Part shown: positions 59,008 to 64,000 of the stretch, piece after piece
How the letters are laid out: every line of letters begins with the position of its first letter
Numbering within the stretch: the stretch's first letter is position 1
Assembly (NCBI GenBank): GCA_023390115.1
Contig: JAEWDM010000024.1
Coordinates: 130,796-194,795, forward strand
Reading direction: 5' to 3'
DNA: 64,000 nt
Origin: Bacillota bacterium
Lineage (GTDB): Bacteria; Bacillota; Clostridia; Acetivibrionales; DSM-27016
Translations under genes and position numbers: made by a program
The notes under the pieces: model-generated
What the model was told of the DNA's origin: nothing
The model's input: the letters and a program-made list of their open reading frames with translations, nothing else
The model's database searches: none

Positions 59008-60048
59008 TCATAAGCTGCTTTTGGGAACAAGGGAATCGAAGTCTTCCAATATGGGATTAATGGTTTTTTCAATACCTGACATATCCCTCAGCCTTTTGAG
59101 ATAATTTTCCCCAGTCCATTCCTTTTCTCTTTTATAGCAGTATTTATTCATAGCCCCTAAAAACAGATGAGGGAACATTATATCCAGCTTGACAACCTGC
59201 CATTGCGATAGCGTCAGGGGGTTTTCGGACTGGTAGTGCCGTAAAATGTCTGCGGTCAAATTCGCATCCCATTTTCCTTTTTTCTTCATCACCTTGTTAA
59301 GAAGCTTTCTAATGTCCCTTGCAGGGATATCCATTGTAATGGAATCGGTGTCTATAACATAGACCTTCCCCGAGCCGGAAAGAAACAGGTTGCCTGCTGC
59401 AAAATCCTGATGGCAGAGGCCTCCGAGCCTTCTTGCTTTTTCTGTCCAATCACGGTACCCGCTGCCCTTAAGTCCGTTTATCGACCTTTCGGCCCTAAGT
59501 GAAAATGAAGGGAATTCATCTGCTATAAGATTGCCCGACTCATCCCTTGGCCCTGGCAGAAGCTTATTTTTATAAAAGCTCCCCATATCCTCAAGCTGCT
59601 TGCTGTAATCATCTATCCACGTTCCGAGATGCACCTTGGGCTTGCAGCAGGAAGGAGGAAAGAAGCCAACGGAGGCTTTATGGAATTTTGCAAGCTCTCT
59701 TACCACGGATTTTAACTGCTGCGGAGTATTATAGCTTGGATTTTTGCCCTCTATTGCTTGTGAAAGAGTATAGCAGCTTCCGTCAATGCTTACATATGGC
59801 TTTGCATCAACGGTTTTAATTACTGCGGGTATGTTTATGCCGTTGGTTATAAGGTGATCTACCGCACAAAGCGTATACTTAAGAGTATCCTCGGAGCTTG
59901 AAACCTTTTTCAATATCTTATATCCCTCCGGAGTTTGAATCCACCAGACGCCCTTCTTATCCTTATAGGATTCGTTTCGTATCCCGAGTACCTTTATATT
60001 ATACATGCTTAAGACCTTTTCCAGCGGCTCCCGGTTTTCTGAAGGCAA
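59008..60048 (-). CDS. cotS: CotS-family spore-coat kinase-like protein (second copy)
   Basis: A 346-residue protein. TTG 60048 lies behind GAAAGGAG. ATP-Lys in Y-K-I-L-K-K near residue 45, the loop C-H-Q-D-F-A-A-G-N near 227-235 and V-I-D-T-D-S near 244-249 are as in the kinase family. It precedes the other CotS gene by ten bases and shares its whole length, so the pair is a duplication. It heads the five-gene surface-glycan operon. Confidence 0.87.
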   Translation of the reverse strand: MPSENREPLEKVLSMYNIKVLGIRNESYKDKKGVWWIQTPEGYKILKKVSSSEDTLKYTLCAVDHLITNGINIPAVIKTVDAKPYVSIDGSCYTLSQAIEGKNPSYNTPQQLKSVVRELAKFHKASVGFFPPSCCKPKVHLGTWIDDYSKQLEDMGSFYKNKLLPGPRDESGNLIADEFPSFSLRAERSINGLKGSGYRDWTEKARRLGGLCHQDFAAGNLFLSGSGKVYVIDTDSITMDIPARDIRKLLNKVMKKKGKWDANLTADILRHYQSENPLTLSQWQVVKLDIMFPHLFLGAMNKYCYKREKEWTGENYLKRLRDMSGIEKTINPILEDFDSLVPKSSL

Positions 60049-60134
60049 AAATATCACTCCTTTCAAGGTGTGCATCAGACTGCGGGCATAGAAGCCTTAA
60101 GTCCGCAGCCTGATATTTTAAGGCAATACGAGTC

Positions 60135-60377
60135 TTACAGATCTTCCTCTTCAGCGTCTCTTTCATCACAGGGCAAATCCCATGAAATTTTTATGGTCAG
60201 GCTCCCGCCCTCATCGTCTGTAGAATATTTTACTTTTACATCAAAGTCCAGATCCTCGGGAATTTTAACGTATTGACCTTCTACCTGAAGATCGCCTGAC
60301 AGAAGCTGGGATAATAATTTCTTTAATATGGATCCTAATTCGGACTTTGAGCATAATTCGCCATGCGAATATTTCAT
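60135..60377 (-). CDS. Amphi-Trp domain protein
   Basis: An 80-residue protein. ATG 60377 follows AAGGAG. The last half matches the amphi-Trp pattern (V-K-I-P-E-D-L-D-F-D-V-K-V-K-Y, then L-T-I-K-I-S-W), with a very acidic tail. The role of the family is unknown. An imperfect inverted repeat (60073-60113) separates it from the CotS operon downstream. Confidence 0.7.
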   Translation of the reverse strand: MKYSHGELCSKSELGSILKKLLSQLLSGDLQVEGQYVKIPEDLDFDVKVKYSTDDEGGSLTIKISWDLPCDERDAEEEDL

Positions 60378-60615
60378 ATCGTGCACTCCTTGATTTTTAG
60401 CATTAATAGATTAACTAATAACATAATATTCATTTACTTGTTATTATGTTACTTGTAAAAATATAATAAGGATTAGCCTTTTGCGTTGAAAGAGAGAGGA
60501 GCTTATGATATTATTGGAATAGGATATACATGGATCAGACATGTTCAGACAAATGATGCATGCCTGATGCAAATTCTTAACTTTGGATTTTTAAATGCTT
60601 GTAAAGGAGATTTTT

Positions 60616-61917
60616 ATGGGAGAGCTTACGAAAATCAGTACGACAGTGGTTTCGCATGCAGGCATGGAGAACTCGGAAAATACAAATAATTTTTATGTTG
60701 ACGGAAGATACATGTATGAGCATGAGGCTGACAATGTTCAGGTAACGTTTGAAAAAAGCGGTGAGGAATTTATATTTGCGGTAAGCGATGGAATGGACAG
60801 GACGAGCCCCGGTAAGAATACGCATGTTTCAATGGCTGCGGAGCTCAAAAGGCTTGACAGGCAGCTTAAAGGAACAGGAGGGGACATTGAAAGCAAGTTG
60901 ACTCAAATAAAAGAAAAGTTTGATGAAATAGATAATTTGATTTACAGCATGGATATTGGGGCAAATACGGGCAAGCAGAGAGAAATGTCGGGTGCTGCCG
61001 TATTCATAAGCGAGGGCAGAATTGCTTCCGTAAGCAGAGGAAGGACGAGAATTTTCTCATTAAGGAATGGCAGTCTAAAATCCGTATCCGGGGAAGAAAA
61101 CAAGGCCGAAAAGCTTTTGAAAATGGGAATTCTGACAAACGAGCAGTTAAAGGAGTTATCTTCGAATATAGCGTCACACGCGGGTGACAGGAGAAAAGGA
61201 GCGGGGAAGGCTAACATTGAGGATATAGAGGAGGGCGACTTATATCTTATATGCACTCATAGCGTTTATGATGCCATAGACGATGAAAAGCTTCATGAAA
61301 TACTGTCACTGCGCAGGGACACGGGTCATATTGCCAATATGCTTTTAAAGGAGGCTATAAAGCATGACGCAAGAAGCAATATGACAGTCATGGTAATAAG
61401 ACTGGAAGAGCCTGAAGGCTTTTGCAGGGAGAGCTTTATGCCTGCTGCAGGTCAGGCAAAAAAAGGCTTTGAGCCCAAATCGGGCAAAAAAAGAGAAAAT
61501 GTATTAACCTATATAGCCTCAGGAGTTGTCTGTATAATAATAATAGGCGTGCTGGTTTCGTTATTCTATGGACAACTGTTCGGAGATGGCGGAGAGCAGA
61601 CTGCTGATAATATGAACAGCTCATCCAACGCCGCATCTACTTCCGGTGTGCCGGACGATATTCTGCCGGATGACGGGGGGGACATGCCGCCGGAAGACAG
61701 TGGGGATGATTCTCAAGGCGATCTGCTCCCGAGTGAAGAAAGCGACGATGTGCCCGGGGACATAGAGCATGTGGTTGTGTCTGGGGATACCCTTCAGGGC
61801 ATAAGCCAGAAATATTACAGGGATACTCAGAAATATACCATAATAATGGAGGCCAACGACATTAAGGATCCCAACCAGCTTCATGTAGGGGATGTGCTTA
61901 TTATCCCTCAGCAATAA
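60616..61917 (+). CDS. PP2C-like phosphatase domain with membrane helix and LysM domain
   Basis: A 433-residue protein. ATG 60616 follows AAAGGAG; the longer frame to 60595 has no site. Residues about 5-260 are PP2C-like (F-I-F-A-V-S-D-G-M-D near 55-64 and a C-terminal D-A-R-S-N-M-T-V-M-V). The Asp ligands are partly kept, so activity is uncertain. A transmembrane helix lies at about 296-320, then an acidic Pro/Ser linker and a C-terminal LysM domain (V-V-S-G-D-T-L-Q-G-I-S, then L-H-V-G-D-V-L-I-I-P) that would bind peptidoglycan outside the membrane. Confidence 0.8.
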   Translation: MGELTKISTTVVSHAGMENSENTNNFYVDGRYMYEHEADNVQVTFEKSGEEFIFAVSDGMDRTSPGKNTHVSMAAELKRLDRQLKGTGGDIESKLTQIKEKFDEIDNLIYSMDIGANTGKQREMSGAAVFISEGRIASVSRGRTRIFSLRNGSLKSVSGEENKAEKLLKMGILTNEQLKELSSNIASHAGDRRKGAGKANIEDIEEGDLYLICTHSVYDAIDDEKLHEILSLRRDTGHIANMLLKEAIKHDARSNMTVMVIRLEEPEGFCRESFMPAAGQAKKGFEPKSGKKRENVLTYIASGVVCIIIIGVLVSLFYGQLFGDGGEQTADNMNSSSNAASTSGVPDDILPDDGGDMPPEDSGDDSQGDLLPSEESDDVPGDIEHVVVSGDTLQGISQKYYRDTQKYTIIMEANDIKDPNQLHVGDVLIIPQQ

Positions 61918-62387
61918 ATGATAGGGGCAGGCAAAAGGCCAGTCCCTTACTATTCTCTAATTTAAATTTAAAAAAGGCTTATAAAAAGCGAAAAAAAAAG
62001 CACTAAATTATAAAATATGAATAATTCCAATAATATCAAGTGCTTCAAATGAAATAAGTTTTTTCTATGTTCAAAGGAGGAACAAAATGAAAAAAATTAA
62101 TGCTTATTGCTGTACCAATACTAGTATAACATATATTTTGGTAAAAGTATGTTAACTTTTTATTAAATATGTTAAAAATTTATGAACAAAGTATAATGCC
62201 TTAATAAAGCCCTCTTAAGCAAGAATATTTGCATATTACGCATTTCTTTTTTTATTATCTTGGTTGTTGACAAATCAAATATGAAAAAACCGGTTGGTTC
62301 AGGCAATGTATTTACAATTATTGTAAAATAAGTTATATTATACTTTGCATGAGTTGTTAAAATTTATTTAGCAGGGCTGGTATTCAA
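61918..62387. other. Intergenic region with small-peptide candidate
   Basis: 470 bases, AT-rich, between the LysM and SLH genes. An imperfect AGGGG/CCCT hairpin is near the start. The only open frame with a good ribosome site is the 22-residue peptide at 62087-62155. No RNA gene or riboswitch was recognised. Confidence 0.6.
62087..62155 (+). CDS. Possible 22-residue peptide
   Basis: ATG 62087 follows a strong AAAGGAGG with spacing six. The peptide begins M-K-K-I-N-A-Y-C-C-T and ends V-K-V-C, with three Cys. Nothing downstream shows coupling. It may be a real small protein or a chance ribosome site. Confidence 0.3.
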   Translation: MKKINAYCCTNTSITYILVKVC

Positions 62388-63566
62388 ATGGCAAATAATA
62401 AAAGAATATGCATATTGATATTAATTTTGCTGCTTATATATGCTGACGGCCTTTACTGTATGAAGGCTTCATCCAAAGATTTGGGAGCATGTTACGGTAG
62501 TGAAGAGATGACGCGAATAGAGTTTGTAGCCTTTATAAACCGCACCTTCGGGCTTGAGGAAAAAATACATGCGGACTTTAAAGATGTATCCTCGGGGGAT
62601 TACTTTATTACTGAGCTGCAAAAGGCTAAAGCGGAGGGCTATATAAAGGGGTATGAAGACGGAAGCTTCAGGCCCTTCAATAAAATAAACAGGCAGGAGG
62701 CCGCCACCATATTATACAGACTTATGCGCCTTAGCTCGCTTAAAAATTGTCAAGGCAGGTTCAGTGATACGGATGAGGTACCGTTATGGAGCCGGGATAT
62801 TATAAATGCTGTTGTGGAAGCGGGATATATGGAAGAATGCGATGACATGAGGTTTTGCCCGGCAAAGGCATTAACATGGGATGAAGCCCGGGATATTGTG
62901 GAAAGGACGGCGGGGACAGTCCTCAATGATACTGCAAACGGGGAGGAGGCAATACAGGGAAATGCTTTAATCAGCAGAGGTAATGTAAGGCTTGCTAATA
63001 AAACAATACAGGGAAATCTCTGCCTTAGCTCAGGAATACGCGATGGAGCTGTTGAGCTTTACAATGTCACCGTAAAGGGGAGAACGATAATTTGCGGGGG
63101 AAATGAAATAGCTATAAGGGATTCTATAATGGGTGAGGCGGTTATAGACAAAGGCAGGGGACAGTTACTCAAGCTGACTGCATCTGGAATGACCAGAACC
63201 GGTGATGTGACTGTAGTATCCCGTGCATATATAAGAGAAAATGCAAATCCGGGAATAGCCTTCAGTAATATTTTTCTGGAACAGGGTATAGGAGAAGGCG
63301 AAGAGGTCAGGCTTAACGGGGCTTTCTTAAGTGTTACGGTAAATACCCCCGGAGTAAGGCTCATTATGGGAGAACACTCGCTGCTGGGTACTCTGAATCT
63401 TAACGAAAAGACGGAGGTCTTGGGAGGAGGGATGCTTGGAACGGTAAATATAAATGTAAATGCCGAAGGTTCAACAATACGTCAAAAGCCGGGGAGAATC
63501 AATGGGGACACTTCTCATCTATTTATTATAGAAAAGCCTATAAGCTTAAGCTTGCCAGTTCATTGA
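62388..63566 (+). CDS. Secreted SLH-domain protein with repetitive C-terminus
   Basis: A 392-residue protein. N-terminal hydrophobic signal (residues 5-25). Two S-layer homology domains span about 40-175 (F-x-D-V near 58, G-Y-I-K-G-Y-E-D-G-S-F-R-P near 83-95, then R-F-S-D-T-D). The C-terminal 200 residues are short repeating strands without aromatic patches (I-Q-G-N-L, V-E-L-Y-N-V-T-V-K-G), like a parallel beta-helix. SLH domains anchor proteins to cell-wall polymers. A surface structural role is likely. Confidence 0.78.
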   Translation: MANNKRICILILILLLIYADGLYCMKASSKDLGACYGSEEMTRIEFVAFINRTFGLEEKIHADFKDVSSGDYFITELQKAKAEGYIKGYEDGSFRPFNKINRQEAATILYRLMRLSSLKNCQGRFSDTDEVPLWSRDIINAVVEAGYMEECDDMRFCPAKALTWDEARDIVERTAGTVLNDTANGEEAIQGNALISRGNVRLANKTIQGNLCLSSGIRDGAVELYNVTVKGRTIICGGNEIAIRDSIMGEAVIDKGRGQLLKLTASGMTRTGDVTVVSRAYIRENANPGIAFSNIFLEQGIGEGEEVRLNGAFLSVTVNTPGVRLIMGEHSLLGTLNLNEKTEVLGGGMLGTVNINVNAEGSTIRQKPGRINGDTSHLFIIEKPISLSLPVH

Positions 63567-63984
63567 ACATGCTTTGATACAGAGGATTGCCGGAACTGAG
63601 CAGCTCATAGCCTCTTGCAAACATACGTGAGCAGCCGGATATGGTTATGTTGTGCATGCTGCAGCAGATTTGCCTGTAGCCCAGCCCGCACAGCACCCTC
63701 AGAACATAGGCGCTGAATGCCCTGAATTCCTGCATCTTTCTTTTACCGCTTGGGGCCAGTCCGGCTTCCTTAGGAAGCATAAGACTGCTGGATATAAAAG
63801 AAATGACCTTTGCTGCGGGAAGATTCCGAGCTATAATATCTCTTCCGCTTACATACTCGTACTGTACTGCCGTAGAAAGGCTTTTCTTCAGCTTTTTGAA
63901 GCTGCCCACATCCCTTTGGTGGCTTACAAAGCCAAAGTATTTTTCTGCAAACTGTTCATGGTCCTCTATATTGAAAAGCTTCAT
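63538..63984 (-). CDS. HTH protein, possibly transposase C-terminal region (may be partial)
   Basis: 148 residues from ATG 63984, but the frame stays open to the window edge, so the true start may lie beyond. The C-terminal segment (R-A-F-S-A-Y-V-L-R near residue 87, then G-L-G-Y-R-Q-I, then F-A-R-G-Y-E-L-L) resembles the helix-turn-helix tail of REP/IS200-type transposases. The Y1 catalytic domain is not visible. It overlaps the 3' end of the SLH gene by 29 bases. Confidence 0.4.
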   Translation of the reverse strand: MKLFNIEDHEQFAEKYFGFVSHQRDVGSFKKLKKSLSTAVQYEYVSGRDIIARNLPAAKVISFISSSLMLPKEAGLAPSGKRKMQEFRAFSAYVLRVLCGLGYRQICCSMHNITISGCSRMFARGYELLSSGNPLYQSMFNELASLSL

Positions 63985-64000
63985 AATAAAGCTCTTGTCA

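Noticed and set aside
60486..60689. 67-codon plus-strand frame overlapping the PP2C start
   Set aside because: TTG start with no clear ribosome site and overlaps the well-supported ATG 60616 in another frame.
1..64000. tRNA, rRNA, CRISPR, riboswitch and prophage signals
   Set aside because: None seen by eye. No B12 riboswitch before cobT and no c-di-GMP aptamer before the surface genes were found; a covariance-model scan would be decisive.

Overview
The window looks like chromosomal DNA of an anaerobic, endospore-forming Clostridia (Firmicutes). The signs are strong AGGAGG ribosome sites, fairly AT-rich codon use, a CotA-type spore-coat oxidase, two CotS-type coat kinases, an SLH protein, HemW-like radical-SAM enzymes and a class III aconitase (AcnX). 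The first ~11.5 kb and the phosphonate cassette are visibly richer in G+C than the remainder and hold mostly transport and regulation genes. No rRNA, tRNA, CRISPR array or intact insertion sequence was recognised.

Layout. 0-11.5 kb: tail of katG, two small membrane proteins, a TetR regulator divergent from an ABC/FtsX exporter, a PadR-DUF4180 regulator behind a 40-bp palindrome, a leader peptide with terminator, a Ca2+-type P-ATPase, an AI-2E family permease and a GNAT. 12.1-15.7 kb: PhnD-PhnC-PhnE-PhnE importer. 15.7-31.8 kb: a secreted lamin-tail protein, zinc-ribbon proteins, CobT, 5-formyl-THF cyclo-ligase, a CPBP protease, a sigma-54 lacking its RpoN box, AcnX large and small subunits with an Old-Yellow-Enzyme-type oxidoreductase, a chemoreceptor and two radical-SAM proteins. 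31.8-34.3 kb: a minus-strand operon of NeuD-like acetyltransferase, FabH-like and Hbd-like enzymes.

The centre of interest is 34.5-54.4 kb, a large gas-vesicle locus. It has three near-identical GvpA shell proteins and a fourth GvpA-like protein. Two more GvpA-type domains are fused to zinc ribbons, one of them also carrying two PH/GRAM-like domains. Two GvpF/L proteins are present, one with an N-terminus resembling archaeal ribosomal stalk protein P1. GvpK, GvpN, GvpO, GvpG, a GvpH/Hsp20 protein, two CDC48-type double AAA+ ATPases and several unrecognised proteins complete the set. Interleaved with or flanking the locus are spore-surface genes: the CotA-like oxidase with a beta-propeller/coiled-coil protein, and at 54.5-60 kb two CotS-type kinases, a GT4 glycosyltransferase, UDP-glucose dehydrogenase and a UDP-sugar epimerase. 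The three gvpA genes and a neighbouring unknown gene are preceded by a shared AC-N16/17-(C/A)ATAnnnT(A/G) pattern that resembles the late mother-cell sigma-K consensus.

The working hypothesis, which is an inference, is that the gas vesicles are made during sporulation in the mother cell and stay with the spore, giving buoyant spores. The CDC48 ATPases, Hsp20, GvpN and the zinc-ribbon GvpA fusions would act in assembly or anchoring, and the coat oxidase and glycan genes would build the surrounding layer. The window ends with a PP2C-like/LysM membrane protein, an SLH-domain protein and the start of an HTH protein that runs off the edge.
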